From Candidatus Tepidiaquacella proteinivora (GTDB taxonomy: Bacteria > Bacteroidota > Ignavibacteria > Tepidaquicellales > Tepidaquicellaceae): a stretch of DNA of 64,000 nucleotides. The position numbers and the translations under genes are program-made. Where the stretch lies: the NCBI GenBank assembly GCA_013348845.1, contig CP054675.1:248001-312000 (forward strand), in the 5' to 3' direction. Below are positions 30,474 through 38,705 of this stretch, in pieces. The notes beneath the pieces were generated by a model that did not search any database, was not told the DNA's origin, and saw only the letters and a program-made list of their open reading frames with translations. The stretch's first letter is position 1; each line of letters starts with the position of its first letter.

Positions 30474-31490
30474 TCATTTAGAATATACCTTTATTTCACC
30501 ATTTACAATTTTATTCCGTATTTCTTCTACTTTTTTATGTATATTATCGGGAATTAAATGCTTATTATTTTCATCATATACATAATCTACACCTTTCTCT
30601 TTTAATCCTATATTTTTAATTCCGCCTTTAAAAGAATTATTTACATAATCTCTTGCAGCAAGTAGAATCATTTCATCAACTTGTTTGGTCATACTTGTAA
30701 GAATATATCCCGGTGCTTCTGACCATTGATTTAAATCTACACCAATTGCGAGTTTATTCATATCACGTGTTGCTTCGAAAACTCCTAAACCAGATAATCC
30801 GGATGCATGATAAATTATGTCTGCATTGTTATTATATTGTGTAATAGCAATTTCTTTTGCTTTGGGTGCATTTTTAAAACCTTCGCCAGTAACACTAATG
30901 TAAGAAACTAAAATATTGCAATCCGGACATACATATTTTACTCCATTTACAAATCCATCTTCGAATTTTTTAATCAGGGAGGACTGCATTCCACCAATGA
31001 AACCTACTGTTTTAGTTTTAGTTGTTAATCCGGCAATTGCACCTACTAAGAATGAACCTTCTTCTTCTTTAAATGTAATAGCAAGAAGATTTTGTGGTAT
31101 TTGTTTATTAGAATCTATAGTATAATCAATGCAAACAAATTTTTTGTCGGGAAATTCTTTCGCAATATTCGTAATATCATCGGTGAAAATAAAACCCACA
31201 CCGAAAATGAGTCCGATATCATTTTTAGCCGCTAATATTCTCAAAGCGGATTCCCTATCTGCACCATCTCCCGGGTCAATTACTTCAAAATCAATTCCTA
31301 ATTCTGCTTTTGCCCTTTCCAGTCCTTTGTATGCTGCATCATTAAAGGATTTATCACCCCTACCCCCAACATCAAATACTAAACCCAATTTCACCTTTTG
31401 AGATTGTTTTTCTCTTCTTGTGCAAGATATAAAAAATAATGAGGATAACAGAGTTATCAGGCAGATAATAATTATTAATTTTTTATTCAT
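30474..31490 (-). CDS. BMP-family nucleoside-binding lipoprotein (PnrA/TmpC-like)
   Basis: Substrate-binding lipoprotein of 338 residues for an ABC importer, of the basic membrane protein family whose best-known members (Treponema PnrA) bind purine nucleosides. Lipoprotein signal with Cys23 ('LFFISC'); then the two-lobe fold with the family hallmark 'DVGGRGDKSFNDAAYKGL' and 'IDYTIDSN', 'GFIGGMQ' and 'IGVDLNQWSEAPGYILTSM'. It follows tdk on the same strand after 18 bases and cdd before that, so a nucleoside ligand is well supported by context. No permease or ATPase partner is seen nearby. The ligand itself is inferred. Confidence 0.88.
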   Translation of the reverse strand: MNKKLIIIICLITLLSSLFFISCTRREKQSQKVKLGLVFDVGGRGDKSFNDAAYKGLERAKAELGIDFEVIDPGDGADRESALRILAAKNDIGLIFGVGFIFTDDITNIAKEFPDKKFVCIDYTIDSNKQIPQNLLAITFKEEEGSFLVGAIAGLTTKTKTVGFIGGMQSSLIKKFEDGFVNGVKYVCPDCNILVSYISVTGEGFKNAPKAKEIAITQYNNNADIIYHASGLSGLGVFEATRDMNKLAIGVDLNQWSEAPGYILTSMTKQVDEMILLAARDYVNNSFKGGIKNIGLKEKGVDYVYDENNKHLIPDNIHKKVEEIRNKIVNGEIKVYSK

Positions 31491-31508
31491 TGTCTTAAAT
31501 TAATTTGA

Positions 31509-32093
31509 TTATTCTGATACAGTATGGTGTAATCTACATCTGGCTTCGTAATGGTCTTTACCTCCGACAAGCACTCTATCTGACTCTTTAGTTACTCTTT
31601 GTGTCCTATTTGCAGGAGCACCACATACCACACACACAGCATGTATTTTTGTTATGTATTCTGCTATTGCAAGTAATTGTGGAATTGGTTCAAAAGGTTT
31701 TGCTCTGTAATCCTGATCTAAACCAGCAACTATGACTCGCTTTCCGGAATCAGCTAACATTTGACATACTTCAATTAAATCATTATCAAAAAATTGTGCT
31801 TCATCAATACCAATTACTTCATAGTCGAAACATTTATCAGGTATATCACTCGCTTTTTCCACAACTTCTGAGGGATAAGATTGTTCATTATGGGTTACAA
31901 TAGATGAATCACTGTATCTGTTATCAATTTTAGGTTTAAACACCTTAACCCTCTGTTTTGCAATTTCCGCTCTTCTAATTCTTCGGATTAATTCTTCTGT
32001 TTTGCCAGAAAACATACTTCCGCAGATTACTTCAATATGTCCGGATTTTTTATAGGTTCTTATTTGCAGGTGTTCATTCATTTCTGCTGTCAT
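31509..32093 (-). CDS. tdk: Thymidine kinase (type II)
   Basis: Phosphorylates thymidine with ATP in pyrimidine salvage, in the cytoplasm. The 194-residue protein has P-loop '[14 protein letters not shown]' (Lys31), 'DEAQFF' for the general-base glutamate, the lasso region with '[13 protein letters not shown]', and a structural zinc site completed by 'CRLHH'. The first ATG (32093) was kept; a second ATG four codons on is possible. Lies 17 bases after cdd and 18 before the nucleoside-binding lipoprotein gene on the same strand, forming a salvage operon. Firm. Confidence 0.95.
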   Translation of the reverse strand: MTAEMNEHLQIRTYKKSGHIEVICGSMFSGKTEELIRRIRRAEIAKQRVKVFKPKIDNRYSDSSIVTHNEQSYPSEVVEKASDIPDKCFDYEVIGIDEAQFFDNDLIEVCQMLADSGKRVIVAGLDQDYRAKPFEPIPQLLAIAEYITKIHAVCVVCGAPANRTQRVTKESDRVLVGGKDHYEARCRLHHTVSE

Positions 32094-32110
32094 AATGGTT
32101 CACTATTAAT

Positions 32111-32497
32111 TTATAAGTTAAATTTTTTGGGTAATAAATTTTTTAAATTAAAAATTTTAATATCTTTTTTATTCTTTATTAAAATAACTTTTAAATTAAT
32201 TGAAAATTCAGCCATAAATTGTAAACATGCACCACAGGGATAAAATATTTTATTTCGATTTGTTGATATTGCGATTGCAGTAAATCTTTTTTCTCCTTCT
32301 GATATGGCTTTAGCAAATGCAACTCTTTCAGCACATAATGTCAATGATAATGAAGAGATTTCAATATTACATCCGGTGTAAATTTTATTGGATTTTGTTA
32401 GAAGGGCAGCGCCTACTCTGAAACCTGAAAAGGGAGCGTAAGCGCTCTTCTTCGCTTTTATGGAGCTTTCTATTAATATATTAAAATTTTTATGCAT
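32111..32497 (-). CDS. cdd: Cytidine deaminase
   Basis: Zinc enzyme converting cytidine or deoxycytidine to uridine or deoxyuridine. The 128-residue protein is typical of the small tetrameric form. Zinc ligands Cys55, Cys88 and Cys91 and the catalytic Glu57 lie in 'CAERVAF' and 'PCGACLQFM'; the substrate loop 'GCNIEISSLSLT' corresponds to the usual GCNVENAS. PCGACLQ has Leu where many enzymes have Arg. First gene of the likely cdd-tdk-BMP operon. Confidence 0.94.
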   Translation of the reverse strand: MHKNFNILIESSIKAKKSAYAPFSGFRVGAALLTKSNKIYTGCNIEISSLSLTLCAERVAFAKAISEGEKRFTAIAISTNRNKIFYPCGACLQFMAEFSINLKVILIKNKKDIKIFNLKNLLPKKFNL

Positions 32498-32571
32498 TTT
32501 ATATACTTGGATATAATTGATAATTTATAAATTTATAGGTAAATTATCAAAGATTAAATTCAGTTTTTATA

Positions 32572-33735
32572 TTGATGAAGAGAAAACCTATTTACCGAAA
32601 ACTCGACAGGTTTATAGGAATACCCATTGTTCAATTTCTTAGACTTTTTATTAGAAAGAAGAAAAGAAAAATTCCAGAGAAAATAAAAAGTATATTCTTT
32701 ATTAAATTTGCTGCTATAGGTGATATAGTATTACTTGTCCCTACGATTAGACTTCTCAGAAGGAATTATCCTGATGCAAAGATTACCTTTCTGTGTACAG
32801 AGTTAAATGTATCAATGGTAAATCGAATCCCTTATCTCGATGAAGTTATCAGTATAAATGTTTATGAATTTCTGAAAAATATTTTTAAATTTATAAAGTT
32901 TATTAGATTTTTAAGGGAAAAGGAGTATGATCTTGTAATTGATGGTGAGCAGTGGTCAAGAATAGATACGATAATTACCGCTTTTATGCGGCATAAATTT
33001 TTAATAGGATATAAGATAGAAAATCAGTATAAACATTATTTCTTCGATGTAACAGCGGAACATCTGAGAACCCGTCACGAAGTTGAAAATTTTCTTGCTC
33101 TTTTAGCACCGCTTGGAATTTATCCTGTTAACGAAGAGGATAAACAATTAGAATTTACATTATCTCCGGAAGAAGTAAAATTTGCAGAAGAGTTTTGGAA
33201 AAATGAGAAATTGAAAGATAAGTATGTTATAATTTTTCATCCGGGATTTGGGACTAATGGTTATGCAAGAGATTGGAGCAATGATAATTTCATCGATTTA
33301 GGCAAGAAAATAACTTCTGATTTTCCATTTGTTAAGATAATAGTCACAGGGAATGTGAATGATTTTTCAATGTGTAAGAAAATTGCTGATGGGATAAAAT
33401 CCAATTCTTCTATATTTGTCCAGAAGAATTTAGGTAATGCTCTTTCTATTATTAAGTATTCAGATGTTATTATTTGTGGAAATACTGGCATATTGCATTT
33501 AGCTGCAAGTCTCGGAACCAAGATTATTTCATTGAATGGACCATCAAATCCAAAAATTTGGGGTGCTTATTCTAAAAATGCTATTGAAATTCAGAGTGAT
33601 ATATATTGTAGCCCTTGTTTGTATCTTGGTCATGAATATGGCTGTAACAAGCCACAGTGTATGTCCCGTATTAAAGTAGATGATGTTTATTTGATCTTAA
33701 GACAATGTATTTTAGATAAGATTAAGATGACTTAA
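32572..33735 (+). CDS. Glycosyltransferase family 9 (heptosyltransferase-like)
   Basis: GT-B fold transferase of 387 residues related to the heptosyltransferases of LPS core synthesis. Visible family motifs: 'FIKFAAIGDIVLLVPTIRLL' near residues 43-62 (acceptor side), 'FHPGFGTNGYARDWSNDNF' (donor loop) and 'ICGNTGILHLAASLGTKII' (donor-binding helix), then a Cys-containing end 'CSPCLYLGHEYGC'. The basic start ('KKRKIPEK') suits membrane association. It stands alone with its own upstream region. Donor and acceptor sugars cannot be read. Confidence 0.9.
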   Translation: MMKRKPIYRKLDRFIGIPIVQFLRLFIRKKKRKIPEKIKSIFFIKFAAIGDIVLLVPTIRLLRRNYPDAKITFLCTELNVSMVNRIPYLDEVISINVYEFLKNIFKFIKFIRFLREKEYDLVIDGEQWSRIDTIITAFMRHKFLIGYKIENQYKHYFFDVTAEHLRTRHEVENFLALLAPLGIYPVNEEDKQLEFTLSPEEVKFAEEFWKNEKLKDKYVIIFHPGFGTNGYARDWSNDNFIDLGKKITSDFPFVKIIVTGNVNDFSMCKKIADGIKSNSSIFVQKNLGNALSIIKYSDVIICGNTGILHLAASLGTKIISLNGPSNPKIWGAYSKNAIEIQSDIYCSPCLYLGHEYGCNKPQCMSRIKVDDVYLILRQCILDKIKMT

Positions 33736-33795
33736 TAATCTTCTAATAATTTTTTATATTTAAAATAAGATAATTTATAAATTAAATATTAAGTT

Positions 33796-34872
33796 ATGGC
33801 AACATTTGAAATTACAAAAACAAAAAAATCACGATTAAACGAGATTAACTGGAATGACTTAAAATTTGGAATTTATTTTTCAGACCATATGTTCATTTCT
33901 GACTATAGAAATGGTAAATGGGATGGTGGTCGTATTGTTCCTTATTCTGCTATGGATGTAGATCCTGCAATGTGCACTTTACATTATGCACAATCAATTT
34001 TTGAGGGTCTTAAAGCCTTCAGGTCTGTAAAAGGTGGTGCAAATATATTTAGACCCGATATGAATGCGAAGAGATTGAATAATTCTGCAAGAATGTTGTG
34101 TATTCCTGAGTTTGATGAGAATCTGCTTATTGAAGCAATGGTTGAATTAGTGAAATTAGATTACGATTTTATTCCTAAAGTAAGAGGTCAATCCCTTTAT
34201 ATTAGGCCTTTTATTTATGGTACTGGTAGTTTTCTCGGCGTTACCGCTTCTGAAACTTACAGATTAGCGATTATTACATCACCAGTGGCTTCTTATTATC
34301 CGGAGGGGCTAAAACCTGTTAAAATTTTAGTATCAACTGAATATGTAAGAGCAGTAAAAGGAGGATTGGGAATGTGCAAGGCAGCTGCTAATTATGCTGC
34401 ATCTTTAAAGGCTGGTTTCGAAGCTCATAAAAAAGGTTTCTCTCAGGTCCTGTGGTTAGATGGGATTTCCCGAAAATATATTGATGAAGTTGGCGCTATG
34501 AATATTATGTTTGTAATTGGTGATGAATTAATTACACCTTCTTTAGAGCGAGGTGCTATTCTTCCAGGTATTACTCGTATGTCTGTATTACAACTTGCAA
34601 GGGAATGGGGAATGAAAGTTAGTGAGAGAGAGATTTCTATTGATGAAGTTGTGGAAAGTTATAAAAACGGAACTTTGAAAGAAGTTTTTGGTACTGGTAC
34701 TGCAGCTGTTATTTCTCCGGTTGGATTGTTACATTATAAAGGTATGGATATGGTTATTAATAATAATGAAATTGGACCTGTAGCACAAAAATTTTATGAT
34801 ACAATTACAGGACTTCAATATGGAGAAATTGAAGATACCAGAAATTGGATTTTAAGAATTGAAATAAGTTAA
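33796..34872 (+). CDS. ilvE: Branched-chain amino acid aminotransferase
   Basis: PLP enzyme for the last step of leucine, isoleucine and valine synthesis and the first of their breakdown. The 358-residue length and 'SIFEGLKAFR', 'LYIRPFIYGTG', 'VLWLDGISRKYIDEVGAMN' and 'EVFGTGTAAVISPVG' are typical of the longer (type II) BCAT family. Lys195 in 'GMCKAAANYAAS' is the expected Schiff-base lysine. No leader or attenuator was seen upstream. Monocistronic by spacing. Confidence 0.94.
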   Translation: MATFEITKTKKSRLNEINWNDLKFGIYFSDHMFISDYRNGKWDGGRIVPYSAMDVDPAMCTLHYAQSIFEGLKAFRSVKGGANIFRPDMNAKRLNNSARMLCIPEFDENLLIEAMVELVKLDYDFIPKVRGQSLYIRPFIYGTGSFLGVTASETYRLAIITSPVASYYPEGLKPVKILVSTEYVRAVKGGLGMCKAAANYAASLKAGFEAHKKGFSQVLWLDGISRKYIDEVGAMNIMFVIGDELITPSLERGAILPGITRMSVLQLAREWGMKVSEREISIDEVVESYKNGTLKEVFGTGTAAVISPVGLLHYKGMDMVINNNEIGPVAQKFYDTITGLQYGEIEDTRNWILRIEIS

Positions 34873-34910
34873 TCTATTTATTAATAAACAGACATTATTA
34901 ATTAATATTT

Positions 34911-35738
34911 ATGGACAATATGTTACTTATGTCATATTCTTACTTAAAGAAAATATTCATCAGTGTATTTTTAATTTTGTTTATATTATCAGGTTGTGAA
35001 GGGAAAAAAGAAGAAAGCAAGATTGAACATGAGAATAAAATAAAAGACAGAAAATACCAAAATGAAGAGGTTATTATAAGAACGAGTGATGATTTAAATT
35101 TATCTGCAAAATATTATTACATTGAAGATAATAAAGATGTTAAGCAACCATTTGTTATTCTGATACATCAATTTAAATCAAATAAAGAGCAATGGAGTGA
35201 TATTCTGATAGATTCACTCGTTAGTAATGGTATTAAAGTTTTAACAGTAGATTTAAGAAGCCATGGCAAATCAGATAAAGCTAATGTTAATATAGACAAA
35301 TTATTGACAGATCCTAAACAAACCCCGCGGGATATAGAAGCAGTTGTAAAATGGGCTAAAAGTAATACTGGTATAGATTCAAATAGAATTGGAATTGCTG
35401 GGACTTCTATTGGCGGTTCTTTAGCTTTTTATGGTTCTTTTTATTTGAATATTAAAGCAATAGTCGGGATCTCTGTTGGTAAGCTTACATTTGAAAACTT
35501 AACTGGGAATTTCGAGAGTATGATGGGTAAATTAACACCAAGAGTTAAAGGTGTATTACTTATTTGTGGCACAAGAGATGGTGAATATTATAAAGATTCA
35601 AAAATGATTTTCGATAATTATGTTGATGACCCAAAGGAATTTAAAGAATTTGAGTCAGATAAACATGGAAAGGATTTAGTAACTGATTATCCCGGTATAA
35701 ATGACCTTATTATCAGATGGTTTAAAGTAAATTTATAA
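34911..35738 (+). CDS. Alpha/beta-hydrolase lipoprotein
   Basis: Probable periplasmic or outer-membrane lipoprotein of 275 residues: lipobox 'ILSGC' with Cys29, then an alpha/beta-hydrolase domain (about 45-275). The nucleophile elbow reads 'GTSIGGS'; the acid is probably in 'CGTRDGEYY', and the His in 'SDKHGKDL'. The oxyanion region 'LIHQFKSNKEQW' matches dienelactone-hydrolase or acyl-peptidase-like esterases. Substrate unknown. An in-frame ATG at codon 7 is an alternative start. A short AT-only inverted repeat lies between it and ilvE. Confidence 0.82.
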   Translation: MDNMLLMSYSYLKKIFISVFLILFILSGCEGKKEESKIEHENKIKDRKYQNEEVIIRTSDDLNLSAKYYYIEDNKDVKQPFVILIHQFKSNKEQWSDILIDSLVSNGIKVLTVDLRSHGKSDKANVNIDKLLTDPKQTPRDIEAVVKWAKSNTGIDSNRIGIAGTSIGGSLAFYGSFYLNIKAIVGISVGKLTFENLTGNFESMMGKLTPRVKGVLLICGTRDGEYYKDSKMIFDNYVDDPKEFKEFESDKHGKDLVTDYPGINDLIIRWFKVNL

Positions 35739-35754
35739 TTTTATTTAGTATATT

Positions 35755-36504
35755 CTAATTCAGATTTTTCTGCCTGAAAATTTCATATAAAATAATTCCG
35801 GCAGAAACAGATACATTTAAAGAATCTATTTTTGCAGTTAAAGGAATTCTTATTACTGAATCGCAGAGGGTAAGAATTCCTTTTCTTATGCCTTTACCTT
35901 CACTACCCAGAACTAAAGCCATTGGTTTCTTATAGTCTATTTCATATAAGTAGTTATTAGTCTTAACATCAGCGCCAACAATGAAGTAATTCTTTTCTTT
36001 TAATAATCTGATTGTATTAATTAAATTAGTTTCTTTTGCGATAGGGATTAATTTTGCTGTACCTGCTGAAGACTTTAAAGAAGTATGATTAATATCAGCA
36101 GAATCATGTTTAGGTATAATTATCCCATCAGCTCCAAGGCATACTGCCGAGCGTATAATTGCCCCGAGATTATGTGGGTCTGTAATAGAATCCAGTATTA
36201 CAATTAATGGGTATGGCATTTTTTCAAACTTTTGTAGCATTTCTTTTAGGGAAGCATAATGAAAATTTTTAATAAAACCTAATACCCCCTGAGATACTCC
36301 TTCAGATTTATTTTTTCTGCTAAAGTATTTTACAAATCCTTCTTTACTCAATGTCATTATGTTAATTCTATTAGTCTCAGCTAATTTATATATCTCTTTT
36401 ATCCTATCATCATTCTTTAATCCTTTTAGGATTATGATTTTACTAAATTCTTTTGGTTCAGTCCTGAGAATTTCTAATATCGGATTTTTTCCAATTACAA
36501 GCAT
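35755..36504 (-). CDS. rlmB: TrmH-family RNA 2'-O-methyltransferase, RlmB-like
   Basis: SPOUT-fold rRNA methyltransferase of 249 residues, most like the enzyme making Gm2251 in 23S rRNA. N-terminal substrate-binding domain (about 1-75) and SpoU domain with motif I 'DPHNLGAIIRSA', motif II 'VLGSEGKGI' and motif III 'IPLTAKIDSLNVSVSAGI'. Divergent from rsmI; the two starts are very close. A second SpoU gene at 50878 differs in sequence. RlmB is the best fit; another 2'-O site is possible. Confidence 0.88.
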   Translation of the reverse strand: MLVIGKNPILEILRTEPKEFSKIIILKGLKNDDRIKEIYKLAETNRINIMTLSKEGFVKYFSRKNKSEGVSQGVLGFIKNFHYASLKEMLQKFEKMPYPLIVILDSITDPHNLGAIIRSAVCLGADGIIIPKHDSADINHTSLKSSAGTAKLIPIAKETNLINTIRLLKEKNYFIVGADVKTNNYLYEIDYKKPMALVLGSEGKGIRKGILTLCDSVIRIPLTAKIDSLNVSVSAGIILYEIFRQKNLN

Positions 36505-36578
36505 TGTATTTATTATTTTTTTTGTTTTTCAATATAATTATATTAATTTTTAAATTGACTGAAAAAAATTTTTTTAAA

Positions 36579-37295
36579 TTGGATAATAAAGATTTTGAAA
36601 ATTTTTTGTGCATAAATGAAGAAGAACTTTTTGAGAAAACTTTGTATGTGGTATCAACTCCAATCGGAAACCTAAATGATATATCATTCAGAGCATTACA
36701 TATTTTAAAAAACTGTGATTTAATTGCGGTTGAAGATACAAGAAAGGCATCAATTCTTCTGAACCATTATGGAATAAAGAAAAAGATGGTAAGTTATTAT
36801 TCTAAAAATCAGATTTACAGGACTGATTATATTATAAATGAGTTACTATCAGGAAAAAAAGTTGCTTTACTTTCAGATGCGGGAACCCCTTGTATTTCAG
36901 ACCCGGGGAGTATTCTGATTTCAAAATGTATTGAAAATGATATTCTGATAAAACCTATACCGGGAGCAAGCTCATTAATTCACTCGCTGGTAATTTCCGG
37001 ATTCAATTCAAACCGATTCTTTTTTCAGGGATTTCTTCCCCATAAGGGCAGAGAGAATATTTTGAAGAATTTAGAAAAAATTAGAATGGTTATAATTATT
37101 TTTGAGTCAAAATATAAAATTAGAGCTACATTAAAAGATTTAATGATTTACTTCAAAAACAAAGAAATTGCTGTTTGCAGGGAATTAACAAAAGTTTATG
37201 AAGATATTTACAGGGGTAAATGTAAAGATATCGATATTAATAAAGTAAAAGAAAAAGGAGAATTTGTTATAGTTATTGATAACAATTCTCCCTAA
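36579..37295 (+). CDS. rsmI: 16S rRNA (cytidine1402-2'-O)-methyltransferase RsmI
   Basis: Tetrapyrrole-methylase-fold enzyme methylating C1402 of 16S rRNA near the decoding site. Motifs: 'LYVVSTPIGNLNDISFRAL', 'AVEDTRKASILL', 'LLSDAGTPCISDPGS', 'PIPGASSLIHSL' and 'FFQGFLPHKGRE', all typical. The start is uncertain: no ATG exists in frame near the conserved beginning. I chose TTG at 36579 (238 residues); TTGs at 36504, 36555, 36606 and 36642 also exist, and 36504 would overlap the divergent rlmB start. A hairpin follows the stop. Function firm, start weak. Confidence 0.9.
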   Translation: MDNKDFENFLCINEEELFEKTLYVVSTPIGNLNDISFRALHILKNCDLIAVEDTRKASILLNHYGIKKKMVSYYSKNQIYRTDYIINELLSGKKVALLSDAGTPCISDPGSILISKCIENDILIKPIPGASSLIHSLVISGFNSNRFFFQGFLPHKGRENILKNLEKIRMVIIIFESKYKIRATLKDLMIYFKNKEIAVCRELTKVYEDIYRGKCKDIDINKVKEKGEFVIVIDNNSP

Positions 37296-37317
37296 AATTA
37301 TTTAAAGTTGTAAAATT

Positions 37318-37337
37318 CCATCATTATTAAATGATGG
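37318..37337 (+). terminator. Hairpin terminator after rsmI
   Basis: CCATCATT-ATTA-AATGATGG forms an 8-bp stem with a 4-base loop, followed 6 bases later by a run of T (GTTTTTT). It lies between the convergent ends of rsmI and the 30-codon minus-strand gene and may work in both directions. Confidence 0.65.
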
Positions 37338-37347
37338 TCAGTGTTTT

Positions 37348-37440
37348 TTAGATTTTCTTTTTATGCCGGTTCTTGCGGAGTCTTTTTTTCCTTTTATGAG
37401 TTGACATTTTTGCTCTTTTTCTTTTTCTGCCACAAGGCAT
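37348..37440 (-). CDS. 30-residue basic protein, AURKAIP1/COX24-domain (ribosomal type)
   Basis: A very short gene; the product has 17 Lys/Arg in 30 residues, starting 'MPCGRKRKRAKMSTHKRKKR' and ending 'LRKNRHKKKI'. This matches the small conserved Bacteroidota proteins annotated as AURKAIP1/COX24 domain-containing (typical start MPSGKKRKR, end KRLRKNRHKKK). The domain's mitochondrial relative is ribosomal protein mS38, so a ribosome-bound role is likely. An AAGGAG sequence lies 7 bases before the ATG, a good Shine-Dalgarno sequence, rare in this window. It follows the HU gene by 15 bases and ends just before a hairpin, so it is probably the last gene of the TPR-sppA-HU operon. Confidence 0.88.
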   Translation of the reverse strand: MPCGRKRKRAKMSTHKRKKRLRKNRHKKKI

Positions 37441-37455
37441 CTTTTTACTCCTTTT

Positions 37456-37743
37456 TTATTTTACTAATGAATCTATAACTGCTTTTTTAAATTCTTTTGA
37501 TACTTTGAAATAAGGTATATATCTCTTTTTCAAATCTATCGTTTCACCAGTCTTGGGATTTCTTGCCTTTCGAGCTTCTCGTTTCTTGTTTTTAAATGTA
37601 CCAAAACCTCTTATTTCGATGCTGTCGTCATTTTTTAAACAATCAATTATAATACCTATGAATCCTTCTATTATTAATTCCACTTCCTTTTTACTTATGC
37701 CGGTTGCATCAGAAATTTTCGCTACAATTTGAGCTTTTGTCAT
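37456..37743 (-). CDS. hup: HU/IHF-family DNA-binding protein
   Basis: Nucleoid protein of 95 residues that bends DNA as a dimer. N-terminal helices ('AQIVAKISDATGISKKEVEL'), then the saddle and arm with 'IEIRGFGTFKNKKREARKAR' and 'NPKTGETI', the HU/IHF signature, then a terminal helix 'SKEFKKAV'. The start overlaps the sppA stop (ATGA), so expression is coupled to the protease gene. HU or an IHF-like subunit cannot be told apart by eye; the arm 'RNPKTGE' is standard. Confidence 0.95.
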   Translation of the reverse strand: MTKAQIVAKISDATGISKKEVELIIEGFIGIIIDCLKNDDSIEIRGFGTFKNKKREARKARNPKTGETIDLKKRYIPYFKVSKEFKKAVIDSLVK

Positions 37744-38705
37744 TTTCTTATTTCATATTTATATTGTAAAATAGGTTTGTTTAAATATTCTTCTTTTATC
37801 AGATTGTTTAATTCACTTAATCCAATCTGAGAAATTTTTTCTAATAATAAATCAAGAAAATATGTTTTCTTTTTTTCCTTAATTATAGTTGGTTCTCCTT
37901 TGATGTTGCTTAGTTCTGCTGCTATTTTTATTGCATCATCTAATGTACCTAATGTATCTATCAATCCTATTTTTAATGCCTGTCTGCCTGTATATACCCT
38001 ACCGGTAGCAACATTTTTTAATGTATCAATATTAATATTTCTTTCTTTTGCAACTATTTCTAAAAATAATTCATAGCTATCATTTATTATATCCTGTAAA
38101 TATTTTTTGTCTCTTTCATTTACATCTCTGAATGGATTTCCGGTATCTTTAAGGTCGCCACTGGTAATGGTTACATCCTTAATACCAAGTTTTTCCGCTA
38201 AATCTCTTATAGTTATGTATTGAATAATAACTCCGATACTGCCAACAAGAGAACTTGGATTTGCTACAATTTTATTTGCTCCGCATGCTACATAGTAACC
38301 GCCACTTGCTGCTACAGTACCAACTGATACAACGATAGGTTTTCCGCTATCTCTGGTTTTTTTAACTTCTTCATACATTTCGTGAGTTGCAGCTGAACCT
38401 CCACCAGGTGAGTCGATTCTTAAAACTATTGCTTTTATTGATTTATCTTCCCTGAACTTTTTTATCTGTTTTACTAAAATATCCGGTGTTATTATTGTGT
38501 AGTCTAAATCAACTATGGCAATTTTTTCCTTCCCTGATTTAATCACTTCATATTCATATTCAGTAGTACTTATACCAGAAAATATTGATTTAAATATTAG
38601 TAAAACAATAATGATTCCAAATAAAAAACATAAACTTAAAAATGAAATTAAGACTATCCAAAATGCCTTTCTGTTTTTTCTTTTATTTTGTTCTGGTTGA
38701 GTCAT
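37740..38705 (-). CDS. sppA: Signal peptide peptidase SppA (short form)
   Basis: Membrane serine protease (S49) that degrades cleaved signal peptides. At 321 residues it is the short, single-domain form (as in Bacillus), not the 67-kDa E. coli form. One N-terminal membrane helix (about 15-38); catalytic Ser134 in 'VAASGGYYVACG' and Lys186 in 'TSGDLKD'; the 'IDSPGGGSAA' and 'SLVGSIGVI' elements around the active site are intact. It overlaps the upstream TPR lipoprotein gene by one base (TAATG) and the HU gene by four. Confidence 0.93.
   Translation of the reverse strand: MTQPEQNKRKNRKAFWIVLISFLSLCFLFGIIIVLLIFKSIFSGISTTEYEYEVIKSGKEKIAIVDLDYTIITPDILVKQIKKFREDKSIKAIVLRIDSPGGGSAATHEMYEEVKKTRDSGKPIVVSVGTVAASGGYYVACGANKIVANPSSLVGSIGVIIQYITIRDLAEKLGIKDVTITSGDLKDTGNPFRDVNERDKKYLQDIINDSYELFLEIVAKERNINIDTLKNVATGRVYTGRQALKIGLIDTLGTLDDAIKIAAELSNIKGEPTIIKEKKKTYFLDLLLEKISQIGLSELNNLIKEEYLNKPILQYKYEIRK

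Noticed and set aside
34880-34902. Inverted repeat ATTAATAA-ACAGACA-TTATTAAT after ilvE
   Set aside because: A/T-only stem without a following T-run; not reported as a terminator.
36504-36578. TTG at 36504 as start of rsmI
   Set aside because: It would overlap the divergent rlmB start and add a hydrophobic stretch foreign to RsmI; it falls in the likely promoter region.
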